DNA of 64,000 nucleotides from Massilia sp. BSC265 (GCF_000740675.1 NZ_JPXI01000042.1:248001-312000), one strand, 5' to 3'. Counted from the first letter of the stretch, positions 42,570-53,622 are shown. Numbers and translations are program-made. Notes: a model not told the origin generated them from the sequence alone.

Positions 42570-42617
42570 GATAGGAGCGGTTAGTAAAACGGCAGGACCG
42601 CAGTCCTGCCGTTGGCA

Positions 42618-43849
<1,232 letters not shown>

Positions 43850-43918
43850 TTATAGTGCAGTGGCAACCCGGGTCGGGCAACCACGGTAAAAATTGCTTAC
43901 ATCTCAATGGGGCCTTGT

Positions 43919-44275
43919 CTAGTTGATCACATTCTGCAGCCACTCGAGATGGTCGCCGTCAATGGCGACGACATCGAAGCGGCAGGGCGGCGTGACGGGA
44001 AAACGCAACAAGTAAACCTGGGCCGCACGCACCAGGCGGCGGATCTTGGCAGGGGTGATGCTGGCGGCCGCGCCGCCGTGTTCGCTTCTGGCGCGCTGGC
44101 GCACCTCCACGAACACCAGGGTAGCGCCATCGCGCATGACCAGGTCGATCTCGCCGCCCTTGCAGCGGAAATTCTCTTCGACCGGCTGCAAGCCGTGGCG
44201 CTTCAGGTGGAGCAGGGCGACCCGCTCCCAGTCGCGGCCCTGGGCCTGCCGCGGTGACAGGCGCAGCGGCCACAT
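43919..44275 (-). CDS. yraN: YraN family (UPF0102) endonuclease-like protein
   Basis: Restriction-endonuclease-fold protein of 118 residues with unknown function. Marks are RDWERVALLHLKRHGLQPVE, ENFRCKGGEIDLVMRDGATL and VFVEVRQRARSEHGGAAASI, carrying the Glu-Asp-Glu core of the fold. It lies between lpoA and diaA as in enterobacteria. About 190 bp separate it from the lpoA stop; no RNA gene or strong hairpin was recognised in that gap. Confidence 0.93.
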   Translation of the reverse strand: MWPLRLSPRQAQGRDWERVALLHLKRHGLQPVEENFRCKGGEIDLVMRDGATLVFVEVRQRARSEHGGAAASITPAKIRRLVRAAQVYLLRFPVTPPCRFDVVAIDGDHLEWLQNVIN

Positions 44276-44466
44276 AATCAGAACCTATCCCAGTCGGGAA
44301 TGAGTCGTTGCTGACGCGCCTGACAAGCGGGTGCTGCCTTGCTCGTCGCGCAGTTGGCAAACCCGTGGCGCGCGCCATGCGGCCTCCTCGCGCCTTGCCC
44401 GCGCTTGTCATGCATCGCACACGCGCATGTCGCCATCAACTTCCTCCTCCCTGCTGGTATAGCTTC

Positions 44467-45732
44467 TTAGCGCCCGAAAGCGACCGTTTCGTAGATGCCG
44501 TCGCGGTAGACCGTGCCGGTCTCGACGCGGCGGAACGCGGCTGCGCCGGCACCCATGTCGATGGACAGGCGGCCGGTCACGCCGTCCAGCTGGAATCGGG
44601 TATTGGGACGCAGGGCCAGCTCGCGGGCGATGCGGAAGGCGTCGATACCAAGGGCGTACAGGCGCTGCATGTCGAAGCCGCTCGTGGCGCCGCCCCAGCG
44701 CGGATAGCTCGCCACCAGCGGATGCTCGGGCTGCACGGTCCAGGGCAGGTCGAGGATGCGCACGCCGCTCAGCTCGGGTCCGCTCACGGCCGGGTCCGAG
44801 CCCGGATTGATCGAGGCGGTGCCATAGGTCGGCAGCGAGGTGCCGATGGCGCTGCGCACCTGGCGCAACTGGACCGCATCGAGCGCAGCGAACACCAGCT
44901 GCGGCGGATCCACCTGCATGCGCGAGCGCAGCTCGGCCAGCGCGTTGGGATCCACATAGCCGTCGCTGCTGGGCAGCTCGACGGTTGCATTGTTCAGGCC
45001 CAGCTGCGCCCAGCGCGCGGTGAAGGCGCCGGACAGGCGCTGCTGCCATGCGGTCTTCCCGGTGAGCACCAGCGCGCGGGCGCCCGGCTGTTCCGCGGCG
45101 GCCCAGTCCGCCACCTGGCTGGCTTCTTCTTCGAGCGAGAGACCGACCACCAGCATCTGGCGCGGCAGCTGGCCGCCCGTTTGCGGGTGGTTCAGGGCAA
45201 TGGTCGGCTTGCTCACGATGCCGCTGGTGGCCAGCGCGGCCACGGCAGGGCGGGCAAGGGGGCCGACCACGATGTCGTTCTGTTCGCTCGCACGTGCATA
45301 GGCGTCGAGCGTAGCCTGCGAGGAATCGCCAGTCGGAATGAGATTGACGGTCACGCCGTTGCGGTCGCGTTCGTAGCCGGCCATGAAACCGGCGCGCACC
45401 GCTTCGGCAGGCTGGGCCAGCGCGTCGGATTGCAGCGGCAGCAGCAGGGCAATACGGACCCCTTGCGTGCCCTGGCGGTCGAGGCTTGATGCGAGCGGCC
45501 GGCCTTCGGATGGCCCCAGCTCGATCGGATTGGTCTGGACCGGGGCGGAGGCCGGCGGTGGCGTATAGCTGGGTTCGGCAGGTGGCGGGCTTGCTATCGG
45601 CGCGGCGGGCGCGCAAAATCCGCCCGGTACGCCGCAGCCGGTATCTGGCGGCAAAGGCGTGCTGCTGCATGCAGCCAAAACACCCAGTGCGGCCGTCGCC
45701 AGCAGCGCCTTGATTTTCTTTTTCTTCAGCAT
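44467..45732 (-). CDS. lpoA: Penicillin-binding protein activator LpoA (LppC family)
   Basis: Outer-membrane lipoprotein of 421 residues that in E. coli stimulates PBP1A. The signal and lipobox are LLATAALGVLAACSS (Cys about 22), followed by a Pro-rich linker to residue 75. The periplasmic-binding-like LppC domain starts at GVRIALLLPLQSDALAQPAE and continues with GPLARPAVAALATSGI and RVRIL-type PVSGPELSGVRILDLPW. It is shorter than the enterobacterial protein (about 680 residues) because the N-terminal TPR domain is missing, as usual in betaproteobacteria. Divergent from rsmI with only 11 bp between start codons. Confidence 0.9.
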   Translation of the reverse strand: MLKKKKIKALLATAALGVLAACSSTPLPPDTGCGVPGGFCAPAAPIASPPPAEPSYTPPPASAPVQTNPIELGPSEGRPLASSLDRQGTQGVRIALLLPLQSDALAQPAEAVRAGFMAGYERDRNGVTVNLIPTGDSSQATLDAYARASEQNDIVVGPLARPAVAALATSGIVSKPTIALNHPQTGGQLPRQMLVVGLSLEEEASQVADWAAAEQPGARALVLTGKTAWQQRLSGAFTARWAQLGLNNATVELPSSDGYVDPNALAELRSRMQVDPPQLVFAALDAVQLRQVRSAIGTSLPTYGTASINPGSDPAVSGPELSGVRILDLPWTVQPEHPLVASYPRWGGATSGFDMQRLYALGIDAFRIARELALRPNTRFQLDGVTGRLSIDMGAGAAAFRRVETGTVYRDGIYETVAFGR

Positions 45733-45743
45733 CGGAATCCCTT

Positions 45744-46649
45744 ATGACAGAACAGCAGACCATCGACATCGCCCGGCTTCCCGTCATGGGCGAGGCGGCC
45801 CAGCAGTCCTATCCTACCGCAACGCTGTATGTCGTGGCTACACCGATCGGCAACGTCACCGACATCACGCTGCGCGCTCTGCACCTGCTGGCGCTCGCCG
45901 ATGTCGTCGCCTGCGAGGATACGCGCAAGACCGGCGCGCTGCTGCAGCGCTTTGGCTTGAGCAAGCAGACCATTGCCGCGCACATGCACAACGAGCGCGA
46001 GGTGGCGGACAAGATCGTCGAGCGCCTGGCAAGCGGCCAGCGCGTGGCCCTGGTGTCGGATGCGGGGACGCCGGCCGTGTCGGACCCCGGTGCGAAGATC
46101 GTCGATGCGGTGCGCGCAGCAGGGCTGAACGTCGTGCCGCTGCCGGGACCGTCGGCGGCGATCGCGGCCCTGTCGGCCAGCGGTCTGGTGAACGACCGCT
46201 TCCATTTCGTCGGCTTCCTGCCGGCAAAATCGAAGCAGCGCGAAAGCGCCCTGGCCGAGCTGGCGCGCGAGACCTCGACCCTCGTCATCTACGAAGCGCC
46301 GCATCGGATCGTCGACTGCGTCGACGGCTTGATGAGCGTCTTCGAACCGACCCGCCAGGTGGTGTTCGCGCGTGAGCTGAGCAAGATGTTCGAGGAAGTG
46401 CACCGCTGTCCGCTGAGTGAGGCACGGGCCTGGGTGACGGCCGACCAGCACCGCGAGCGCGGCGAATTCGTCGTGCTGGTGGAAGGAGCGACCCTGGAAA
46501 CCGATGCGCAGGACGCCGAGGCGGAACGCATCCTGCAGATCCTGCTAACGGAGTGCTCCGTGAAACAAGCTGCCAATCTTGCGGCGCAAATTACCGGGCG
46601 CAAGAAGAACGCGCTGTATGAGCGCGCCCTGCAGATCAAGGGCGAATAA
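45744..46649 (+). CDS. rsmI: 16S rRNA 2'-O-methyltransferase RsmI (C1402)
   Basis: SAM-dependent methyltransferase of 301 residues modifying C1402 of 16S rRNA. Signatures are LYVVATPIGNVTDITLRALH, VVACEDTRKTGALLQ, ALVSDAGTPAVSDPGAKIVD and PGPSAAIAALSASGLVNDRF. A C-terminal RsmI helical domain follows (AANLAAQITGRKKNALYERA). The ATG at 45744 has GGAA in front; Met15 is an alternative start. Its promoter must overlap the start of lpoA, given the 11-bp divergent gap. Confidence 0.96.
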   Translation: MTEQQTIDIARLPVMGEAAQQSYPTATLYVVATPIGNVTDITLRALHLLALADVVACEDTRKTGALLQRFGLSKQTIAAHMHNEREVADKIVERLASGQRVALVSDAGTPAVSDPGAKIVDAVRAAGLNVVPLPGPSAAIAALSASGLVNDRFHFVGFLPAKSKQRESALAELARETSTLVIYEAPHRIVDCVDGLMSVFEPTRQVVFARELSKMFEEVHRCPLSEARAWVTADQHRERGEFVVLVEGATLETDAQDAEAERILQILLTECSVKQAANLAAQITGRKKNALYERALQIKGE

Positions 46650-46828
46650 TGGTTCCCCCCTGGCCGGCATGATCTTGCCCGGCCCCCTGTAAGCTGTTCG
46701 TGGCCTGTTCCTGGAAGCACGGAAGAGGCTGCCCCCATCCTTCCCCATTTCCCCGTACTGCATGTGCTGTGCCCGGCAGCGCCGCGTTGCCATTCCTGCA
46801 TGTCAATGAAATTTTAGTTAAGCAATTT

Positions 46829-46842
46829 TTGATTCAGATCAA
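46829..46842 (+). promoter_or_regulatory. FNR/Anr-type binding site
   Basis: TTGATTCAGATCAA matches the FNR consensus TTGAT-N4-ATCAA perfectly and is a full palindrome around TCAG except the centre. It lies about 300 bp before the globin-coupled GGDEF-EAL gene and just upstream of a good promoter, at about -51 from the predicted start. Other CRP-FNR family members (Anr, Dnr) recognise similar sites. Confidence 0.7.
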
Positions 46843-46851
46843 GCAAATGGT

Positions 46852-46880
46852 TTGATTGCTACAAATCGCCTACCTACAAT
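46852..46880 (+). promoter_or_regulatory. Sigma-70-type promoter of the c-di-GMP operon
   Basis: The -35 TTGATT (46852-46857) and -10 TACAAT (46875-46880) are 17 bp apart, giving four and five of six consensus bases. The predicted transcript start is near 46887. Confidence 0.6.
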
Positions 46881-47143
46881 ATTGCATTGCATTCACTTAT
46901 ATATCTTGTGGGAATCATGGATTAGCGTTTTACCGCGAGAACTCAACATCGCTGCCGTACTTCACTCAAAGCCAGAGTGGCATTCCGCGCTTCAACTAAA
47001 GACACGCAAGCATGCCCCGCTCGTTCGAGCGCCCTTCCGGATCGATTGCTGAGTAATCAACCACATGCCTGGGTGGGATTGGCGTCCATTGTCATGTCAT
47101 CCAGCTCGCAACAGGCTTCATTTAACGACGATGGGTATCCAAT

Positions 47144-49768
47144 ATGGTGCAGCATGCGCAGCTTGTGAGGTCAATGCCGACGAACGCATTGGATGAAACG
47201 GTCGACACGATCGGACGTGAAATTGGACTCGACCAGCAGGAGGTGGCCGAACGCATGGCTTTCCTGGACCTGCGAGCGGACGATCTGGCCCTGCTGCGCG
47301 AGCTGCACGACATGGCCCTCGGGGACACCGACACCTTTTCGGACGACTTCTACGAGCACATCCTCGGTTTTCCCCAGCTGCGCAAGCTGGTGAAGGACGA
47401 CGACACGGTACAGCGCCTGAAGCATTCGCAAGCCACTTACTTCCGCGGCCTGACCTCCGGCGACTACGATGGCGCCTATGTCCGCGACCGCCTGCGGGTT
47501 GGCCTGGTCCACCAGCGAATCGGACTCGAGCCGAAATGGTATATCGGGGCCTACCGCAAGTACCTGGCGGGCATGTTCGACCTCTTGTGGAAGCATTTTC
47601 ACGCCGATCCCGAGCGTTTCCGGGCCATGTTCAACAGCGTGCTCAAGGTGGTCTGCCTGGACATGGGCCTTGCCCTCGACACCTACGCGCATGCCGACCA
47701 CCGCAGCGTGGTCCAGCACCAGAACTACCTGGAACAAATCATCGGCGGCATGCCTGCCGGCTTGATCGTCACCGACGCTTCCGGCCGTATCCGATCGATG
47801 AACGCGACCATGCGCGACATGCTCGGCATCCCGGACGATGCGCTCGACACGCATCCCTGGCTGGAATCGCTGCTGCCGTCGCCGGAGCTGGCCGAACGCA
47901 TGGCCACGACACTGGCATCGGGCGCTCCGCAGGATGGGGTCGTGATCACGGTCGATGGCCATGCCGACGGCGTACGCTATTTCGAATTCAATATCCGCCG
48001 CACCAGGCAGGCCGACGAGCGGATCCTGCTGCTGATCGGCCGCGACATCACCTTCAAGCGCCAGGCCCGCCTGCGCCTGCAGGAAAGCGAGGAATTCTTC
48101 CGCCTGACCTTCACCCAGGCCGCGGTCGGGATTGCGCTGCTGTCCCGGGAAGGCCGCTTCGTGCGGGTCAACCGCAAGCTGACCCAGATCGTCGGTTTTA
48201 CCGAGATCGAACTGCTCCAACGCTTCCTCTACCAAATTACCTACCAGAGTGACCTGCTGGAAGACCGCGCGCTGTTCCGGCAGCTCATCGACGGCGAGAT
48301 CCGCGATTTCCAGCGTGAGACGCGCTTCGTATCGAAGCGGGGCAACCCGATCTGGGTCACGCTCAGCGCTTCCGCGATGCGAGAAGCCCTCAGTGGCCAG
48401 CTGCGCCTGATTGTCGCTGTCGAAGACATCTCACGCAGGAAACAGGCCGAGGAGGCCCTGCTGCGCATGGCGAACCACGATGCGCTGACCGGACTGCCGA
48501 ACCGCATCCTGCTGCAGGACCGGCTGTCGCACGCGATTTCGCAGGCCCAGCGCACCGGGCGCCTGGTCGGTGTGATGTTCATCGACCTCGACCGCTTCAA
48601 GCACGTCAACGACAGCCTCGGGCACGAAGCCGGCGACCAGATGATCGTCGAGATCGCGCGCCGCCTGAGCCGCAGCCTGCGCGAGAGCGATACCGTGGCG
48701 CGCCAGGGGGGCGACGAGTTCGTCGTCGTGCTGCCGGACCTGGCCAGTGCGGACGATGCCGCCCTGGTGGCCCAGAAGGTGTTGTCGGAGCTGTTCCAGC
48801 CCTTGATGTTGGCCGGGAACGAGCTGTTCCCGACCGGGAGCATCGGCATCGCGATCTATCCCCGCGACGGGCAGGACCCGACGGCCCTGCTCAAGGCCGC
48901 CGATACCGCCATGTACCGCTCCAAGGCAAGCGGCGGCAGCCATTTCCATTTCTATACCGAGGACATGGGGATGCGTGCCGAAGAGCACCTGCATATCGAG
49001 GCCAGGCTGCAGCGCGCCTTGCAACGCAACGAATTCAGCTTGCACTACCAGCCCCAGGTCGACATCGCCAGCGGCCGCATCATCGGGCTGGAAGCCCTGC
49101 TGCGTTGGGAAGCCGACGGCAGGGAGGTCTTGCCGACCGTCGACTTCATTCCGCTGGCGGAGGAAACGGGCCTGATCGTGCCGATCGGCGAGTGGGTGCT
49201 GGCGACCGCGATGCGCCAGCTGGCGGACTTCGCACGCAAGGGGCTGCCGCCGCTGCGCATGAGCGTGAACGTCTCTGCGCGCCAGTTCCACCAGCAGGAC
49301 ATCGGCGCGCAGGTCGAGCGGCTGCTGGCAAGCTCGGGCTGCGACCCGAACGCCCTGACGCTGGAGATCACCGAGACCCTGTTGATGGAAAGTCCCGGCG
49401 CTGCGGCCGAGGCGATGGTGCGCTTGTCGAACATGGGCATCCAACTGGCCATCGACGATTTTTGTACCGGATATTCGAGTCTGGCGAATCTCAAGCGTTT
49501 CCCGATCCACGGCCTGAAGATCGACCGTTCCTTCATCGCCGATATACCGGGCGACAACGACGCAGCCGCGATCGTGCATGCGGTGATCGCGCTGGCCGGC
49601 TCGCTGAAGCTCGATGTCGTCGCAGTAGGCGTCGAGACCGCGGCACAGCAGGACTTCCTGGAAGCGCACGGCTGCCGGCACATGCAGGGATACCGGTTCG
49701 GCAAGCCAGTGCCTGCAGCCGAGATCGAGCGGCTGCTGCGCCGCAGATGTCCGGACGCGGCAGCATGA
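47144..49768 (+). CDS. Globin-coupled sensor with PAS, GGDEF and EAL domains
   Basis: Oxygen-sensing c-di-GMP enzyme of 874 residues. The N-terminal protoglobin domain (about 15-180) has the proximal haem histidine at about 123 in VGLVHQRIGLEPKWYIGAYR. One PAS covers 195-305 (IIGGMPAGLIVTDASGRIRS), a second 315-435. The GGDEF domain (440-605) keeps the catalytic GGDEF at 522-526 and an I-site RESD five residues before it. The EAL domain (615-865) keeps Glu650 in LEALLRW, NVSARQF, EITETLL and two Asp in DDFCTGYSS, where Cys replaces the usual Gly. Both activities may thus exist. The start is either 47144 or 47174. It overlaps the next gene as ATGA. Confidence 0.93.
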   Translation: MVQHAQLVRSMPTNALDETVDTIGREIGLDQQEVAERMAFLDLRADDLALLRELHDMALGDTDTFSDDFYEHILGFPQLRKLVKDDDTVQRLKHSQATYFRGLTSGDYDGAYVRDRLRVGLVHQRIGLEPKWYIGAYRKYLAGMFDLLWKHFHADPERFRAMFNSVLKVVCLDMGLALDTYAHADHRSVVQHQNYLEQIIGGMPAGLIVTDASGRIRSMNATMRDMLGIPDDALDTHPWLESLLPSPELAERMATTLASGAPQDGVVITVDGHADGVRYFEFNIRRTRQADERILLLIGRDITFKRQARLRLQESEEFFRLTFTQAAVGIALLSREGRFVRVNRKLTQIVGFTEIELLQRFLYQITYQSDLLEDRALFRQLIDGEIRDFQRETRFVSKRGNPIWVTLSASAMREALSGQLRLIVAVEDISRRKQAEEALLRMANHDALTGLPNRILLQDRLSHAISQAQRTGRLVGVMFIDLDRFKHVNDSLGHEAGDQMIVEIARRLSRSLRESDTVARQGGDEFVVVLPDLASADDAALVAQKVLSELFQPLMLAGNELFPTGSIGIAIYPRDGQDPTALLKAADTAMYRSKASGGSHFHFYTEDMGMRAEEHLHIEARLQRALQRNEFSLHYQPQVDIASGRIIGLEALLRWEADGREVLPTVDFIPLAEETGLIVPIGEWVLATAMRQLADFARKGLPPLRMSVNVSARQFHQQDIGAQVERLLASSGCDPNALTLEITETLLMESPGAAAEAMVRLSNMGIQLAIDDFCTGYSSLANLKRFPIHGLKIDRSFIADIPGDNDAAAIVHAVIALAGSLKLDVVAVGVETAAQQDFLEAHGCRHMQGYRFGKPVPAAEIERLLRRRCPDAAA

Positions 49769-51957
49769 TGATTCTGCCGCGCCGCATGCCGGGCAGCCTG
49801 CGCCTGGCGATCCTGACGGCCCTGCTCGCCATGCTGACCGTGGGGCTGGCCCTGGGCGACCCGCGCATGCTGCCCTGGACGCCGCGCTGGTATCCGCCTG
49901 CCCACGCCGTGCTCGAGGCATGCTCGGTCGTGCTCACGCTGCTGATCTTCGCGATCGGCGTGCACGGTGCCGGCCGGCGCATTCCGTCGACGGTCGCCCT
50001 GCTGTCGTCCAGCGCGCTGGCAGTCGCCCTGCTCGGCATCGGCCACCTTCTGTCGATTCCCGTGCTGGCGGGGAGCGATGCGCCGATCGGTGCCGCCAGC
50101 GGCGCCGCATTCTGGGTGGTGGCGCACGGCACGAGTGCGCTATCACTGCTGGCGGCGTCGCTGCTGCCGGTCGGCCACACGGTGGGACGCCGTGCGCATG
50201 CCCTGTGCGTGCTGGGCGCCGTCGCCGTAGCGGCATGGGGCTACTGGCTGGTTCTGGTCCGTCCCGAGCTGGTGCCGCCGACCTTCGTTTCCGGTACGGG
50301 AATGACCGGCTTCACGCTCGCCTTCGAGACCGCACTCGTCGGCGTCAACGCCGGCGCGGCCCTGATCCTGGTGATGCGGGCACGCCGCAAGGCCAGCGTG
50401 GCGAGCTGCTACCTCGCGGCCGCGGCGGCGGTCACCGGCCTGAGCGGCATCAACTTCACGCTTCACGTGGCGCCGGACGACCTGTCGGACCTGCTGGCCC
50501 ACCTGTACAAGCTGGTCGCCCTCCTGTGCCTGCACCGGGCGCTGTTTGCAGACGCCATACGGCTGCCATACCGCCGCCTGCTGGCCAAAGGGAGGAACGA
50601 AGCGCGTCGCGTACTGGAATCCATCGCAGGGAACCAACATGCCCCCGTCACGCCAACCGCGGACGATACGCTGGCTGCCTTGCCGGACCGGCAGCATGCG
50701 TTGGACGTGCTGGGCAAGGCCATCGATGCCGCACGTTGCGAGGGTGGTTCGGTCGCGGTGATCGTGCTCGACATCGACGGCTTCAGGAAGATCAACAGCC
50801 ACTATGGCTGGGGTGGTGGCGACGAGGTGCTGCGCGAATGCGTGGCGCGCCTGTCGGGCCGGCTGGGTGCCGGCGACACCTTGGCTCACCAGAGCGGCAA
50901 CGAGTTCATCGTCGTGCGCCGGCATGCCGACCGGGACAGCGCGGCGGCGTTCGCCAGGGGACTGCAGGAGTGCATGCGCCTTCCGTTCGCGCCGGGCGGG
51001 CACAGCGTGTGCCTGTCGGTCAGTGTCGGCATCGCGGTCCTGCCGGCCGAACCGTGCCAGGCGTCGCAGCTCCTGCACATGGCGCAGGTCGCAAGTGCCT
51101 GCGCACGTCACGAAGGCCCGGCGCACCTGTGCTTCTATACGCCGCGCATGGGCGGCGCGATCCGTGAACGGGTCGACCTCGAAACCATGCTGTACCGTGC
51201 CATCGAGCGCAAGGAGTTCGTGCTTCAGTACCAGCCGCGCATCAGCATGAAGGATGGGCGCATGGTCGGGGTCGAGGCCCTGGTGCGCTGGCGCCATCCC
51301 GAGCTTGGCTTGCTGGCGCCTGGACGCTTCATTCCGCTGGCGGAGGAGAGCGGCCTGATCAACGAGCTCGACCTGTGGGTCCTGCGTGAAGCCTGCACTC
51401 GCGCCGCGGCATGGCGCGCGCAGGGCCTGTTCAGCGGCCGCGTATCGGTCAACCTGTCGGCACGCCAGTTCCAGCAGGCCGGTCTGGCGCAGCGGGTGCG
51501 CGCCGCGCTCGAGGACAGCGGCCTGGCGCCGGAAGGACTGGAACTCGAGATCACCGAGAGCACCGTCATGCACGACACCGAGGATGCCGCCGACGTGTTG
51601 CGTTCGCTGAGGGAGCTCGGCGTGACCGTGTCCATCGATGACTTCGGCACCGGCTATTCCTCGCTGAGCTACCTGAAGCGCTTCCCGCTCGACGTGCTGA
51701 AGATCGATCGCGCCTTTGTCAGGGACATGGAAAGCGATGCCACCGGTGTGGCGATCATCCGCGCCATCATCACCCTGGCCCATTCGCTTGGCCTCTCGGC
51801 CGTGGCGGAAGGCGTCGAGACGGAGGAGCAGGTGGCCTTCCTGAAAGAAAACGGCTGCGATGAGATCCAGGGGTATTACTTCAGCCGACCCGTCTGGCCC
51901 GATGAGGTATCGCGCCTGTTGGAGGAAGAAGCGCTTGCCGTGTGTTCAACCACCTAA
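49765..51957 (+). CDS. MASE3-type membrane sensor with degenerate GGDEF and intact EAL domain
   Basis: Membrane c-di-GMP protein of 730 residues. The first 260 residues hold seven or so helices and match the MASE3 sensor pattern (AHAVLEACSVVLTLLIFAIG, LLAHLYKLVALLCLHRALF). The GGDEF domain has DIDGFRKINSHYGWGGGDEV, but the catalytic motif is SGNEF at 377-381, so cyclase activity is probably lost. The EAL domain is intact: Glu504 in VEALVRW, NLSARQF, EITESTVM, DDFGTGYSS at 625, KIDRAFV and GYYFSRP. It therefore looks like a phosphodiesterase, perhaps with GTP binding as an allosteric input. Start overlaps the previous stop. Confidence 0.92.
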   Translation: MMILPRRMPGSLRLAILTALLAMLTVGLALGDPRMLPWTPRWYPPAHAVLEACSVVLTLLIFAIGVHGAGRRIPSTVALLSSSALAVALLGIGHLLSIPVLAGSDAPIGAASGAAFWVVAHGTSALSLLAASLLPVGHTVGRRAHALCVLGAVAVAAWGYWLVLVRPELVPPTFVSGTGMTGFTLAFETALVGVNAGAALILVMRARRKASVASCYLAAAAAVTGLSGINFTLHVAPDDLSDLLAHLYKLVALLCLHRALFADAIRLPYRRLLAKGRNEARRVLESIAGNQHAPVTPTADDTLAALPDRQHALDVLGKAIDAARCEGGSVAVIVLDIDGFRKINSHYGWGGGDEVLRECVARLSGRLGAGDTLAHQSGNEFIVVRRHADRDSAAAFARGLQECMRLPFAPGGHSVCLSVSVGIAVLPAEPCQASQLLHMAQVASACARHEGPAHLCFYTPRMGGAIRERVDLETMLYRAIERKEFVLQYQPRISMKDGRMVGVEALVRWRHPELGLLAPGRFIPLAEESGLINELDLWVLREACTRAAAWRAQGLFSGRVSVNLSARQFQQAGLAQRVRAALEDSGLAPEGLELEITESTVMHDTEDAADVLRSLRELGVTVSIDDFGTGYSSLSYLKRFPLDVLKIDRAFVRDMESDATGVAIIRAIITLAHSLGLSAVAEGVETEEQVAFLKENGCDEIQGYYFSRPVWPDEVSRLLEEEALAVCSTT

Positions 51958-51972
51958 AGTCCATCATTTCCT

Positions 51973-53622
51973 ATGCGTCTCTTCAATCAACTCAGCATCA
52001 AGGTCCGTCTCCTGCTCGTGATCGCCCTGCTCGGGATCGAACTTGTCATCGGCGCGGCTGTCGGACTGTTCAGCCTGGGGCAGGCCAACGACGAGTTGCA
52101 GTCCCTCTACTCGGACCGCCTGGTTCGCCTGGGCCAGCTCGACCAGATCGTGCGCAGGCTGAACCGCAACCAGTTCGACGTATCCGAGGCATTGACGGCC
52201 AATGCCGGCGACGTGCCGGCCCTGCTCGACGATATCGAGCGCAACAATGTCGTGATCGATGAACAGTGGAAGGCCTATGCCGCAGCCGGCCTGGCAGGGC
52301 GGGAGCAGGAAGCTGCGAATCGCTTTCTCGAGGCGCGCGCGGCATTCGTCGAGCGCGCCCTGCAACCTGCGGTCGACGCGCTGCGCGCCGCGGACCTGGA
52401 GCGTGCACGGCAGGTCGTGCACGGTCCGCTGGTCGAACTGTTCAGTCCAGCCGCCGTCGGCATCGACGCGCTCATCCAGTTGCAGCTCGACGAGGCCAGG
52501 AAGTCGAGCGAGGCCTCGCGCTACCAGTTTGAAGTGGTACGCGTGGTCTGCCTGGGAGGCATGATCCTGGGCCTGCTGCTGGCCAGCGTTGTCGGGGTCG
52601 TGCTGGTGCGCAGCATCGTGGTCCCGCTGGAGCAAGCGGTGCGGATCGCCGGTGCGGTCGCCGATGGCGACCTGACGCGTGAAATCCGGGTGCAGGGGCA
52701 TGACGAGACCAGCCGCCTGATGCAGGCCCTGAGCAACATGAACGAAGGACTGGCCGCCATTGTCGGACGCGTGCGCGGCGGCACCGATACCATCGCGACC
52801 GCCTCCAGCCAGATCGCGGCAGGCAACCTGGACCTGTCGGCGCGTACCGAACAGCAGGCGGCCTCGCTGGAGCAAACCGCGGCCTCGATGGAGGAGCTGA
52901 CCTCGACGGTCAGGCAGAACGCCGACAACGCGCGTCAGGCCAACGGGCTGGCGCAGTCGGCATCGGCGGTGGCAAACAAGGGCGGACAGGTGGTGGCCAA
53001 GGTGGTAGACACCATGGCCGCGATCGATGCCTCGGCGGCGCGCATCGGCGACATCACGGGCGTGATCGACGGGATCGCGTTCCAGACCAATATCCTGGCC
53101 TTGAATGCCGCCGTGGAGGCTGCGCGCGCGGGAGAGCAGGGCCGTGGTTTTGCGGTGGTGGCCAACGAGGTGCGCAGCCTGGCCCAGCGCAGCGCCGCCG
53201 CCGCCAGGGAAATCAAGACGCTGGTCGACGATTCGGTACGGACGGTGAGCGAAGGCTCGCTACTGGTCGAGCAGGCTGGCGCCACGATGGAGGAGATCGT
53301 TCGCAGCGTCGGCCGCGTGACCGACATCATGGCCGAGATCCTGGCGGCCAGCCAGGAACAGACGATTGGCATCGAACAGGTGAACCAGGCCATCATCCAG
53401 ATGGACCATGCCACCCAGCAGAATGCCGCCCTGGTCGAGCAGGCCTCTGCCGCGGCCCAGGCATTGCGCGAGGAAGCGGACAGCCTGGCGCAGGCGGTCG
53501 GCACCTTCCGCCTGCGTGCGCAGGTCGTCAGGGGCGCTGCGGCGGCCGATCACGCCAGCGAAGGCCGACAGAATGTCCAGCTGCTGGCGCATGTCGGCAA
53601 GGGCCTTGCCGCGCAGGTCTGA
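51973..53622 (+). CDS. Methyl-accepting chemotaxis protein
   Basis: Transmembrane chemoreceptor of 549 residues. TM1 is at about 12-35, a four-helix-bundle-type periplasmic domain at 36-185 and TM2 at about 188-213. HAMP follows ([20 protein letters not shown]). The cytoplasmic hairpin carries [20 protein letters not shown] and [19 protein letters not shown]. The methylation helices include [20 protein letters not shown]. No C-terminal pentapeptide for CheR is seen. It begins 15 bp after the MASE3 gene, so chemotaxis and c-di-GMP signalling share one operon. Confidence 0.93.
   Translation: MRLFNQLSIKVRLLLVIALLGIELVIGAAVGLFSLGQANDELQSLYSDRLVRLGQLDQIVRRLNRNQFDVSEALTANAGDVPALLDDIERNNVVIDEQWKAYAAAGLAGREQEAANRFLEARAAFVERALQPAVDALRAADLERARQVVHGPLVELFSPAAVGIDALIQLQLDEARKSSEASRYQFEVVRVVCLGGMILGLLLASVVGVVLVRSIVVPLEQAVRIAGAVADGDLTREIRVQGHDETSRLMQALSNMNEGLAAIVGRVRGGTDTIATASSQIAAGNLDLSARTEQQAASLEQTAASMEELTSTVRQNADNARQANGLAQSASAVANKGGQVVAKVVDTMAAIDASAARIGDITGVIDGIAFQTNILALNAAVEAARAGEQGRGFAVVANEVRSLAQRSAAAAREIKTLVDDSVRTVSEGSLLVEQAGATMEEIVRSVGRVTDIMAEILAASQEQTIGIEQVNQAIIQMDHATQQNAALVEQASAAAQALREEADSLAQAVGTFRLRAQVVRGAAAADHASEGRQNVQLLAHVGKGLAAQV

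Larger units (their letters stand above)
46650..47143. other. Intergenic region, 494 bp, A/T-richer than its surroundings
   Basis: No convincing gene was found here. The first 150 bp are GC-rich with several short inverted repeats. From about 46800 the base composition turns A/T-rich, and this part holds an FNR-type box and a promoter for the c-di-GMP operon. The expected transcript start near 46887 gives a leader of about 250 bases whose role is unclear. Confidence 0.6.

Noticed and set aside
44408-45787. 459-codon minus-strand frame overlapping lpoA
   Set aside because: Arg-rich out-of-frame reading; the lpoA frame has signal peptide, lipobox and LppC motifs.
46650-46800. RNase P RNA gene behind rsmI
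   Set aside because: The conserved GAGGAAAGTC-type core was not found on either strand, and the space is too short for the full RNA.
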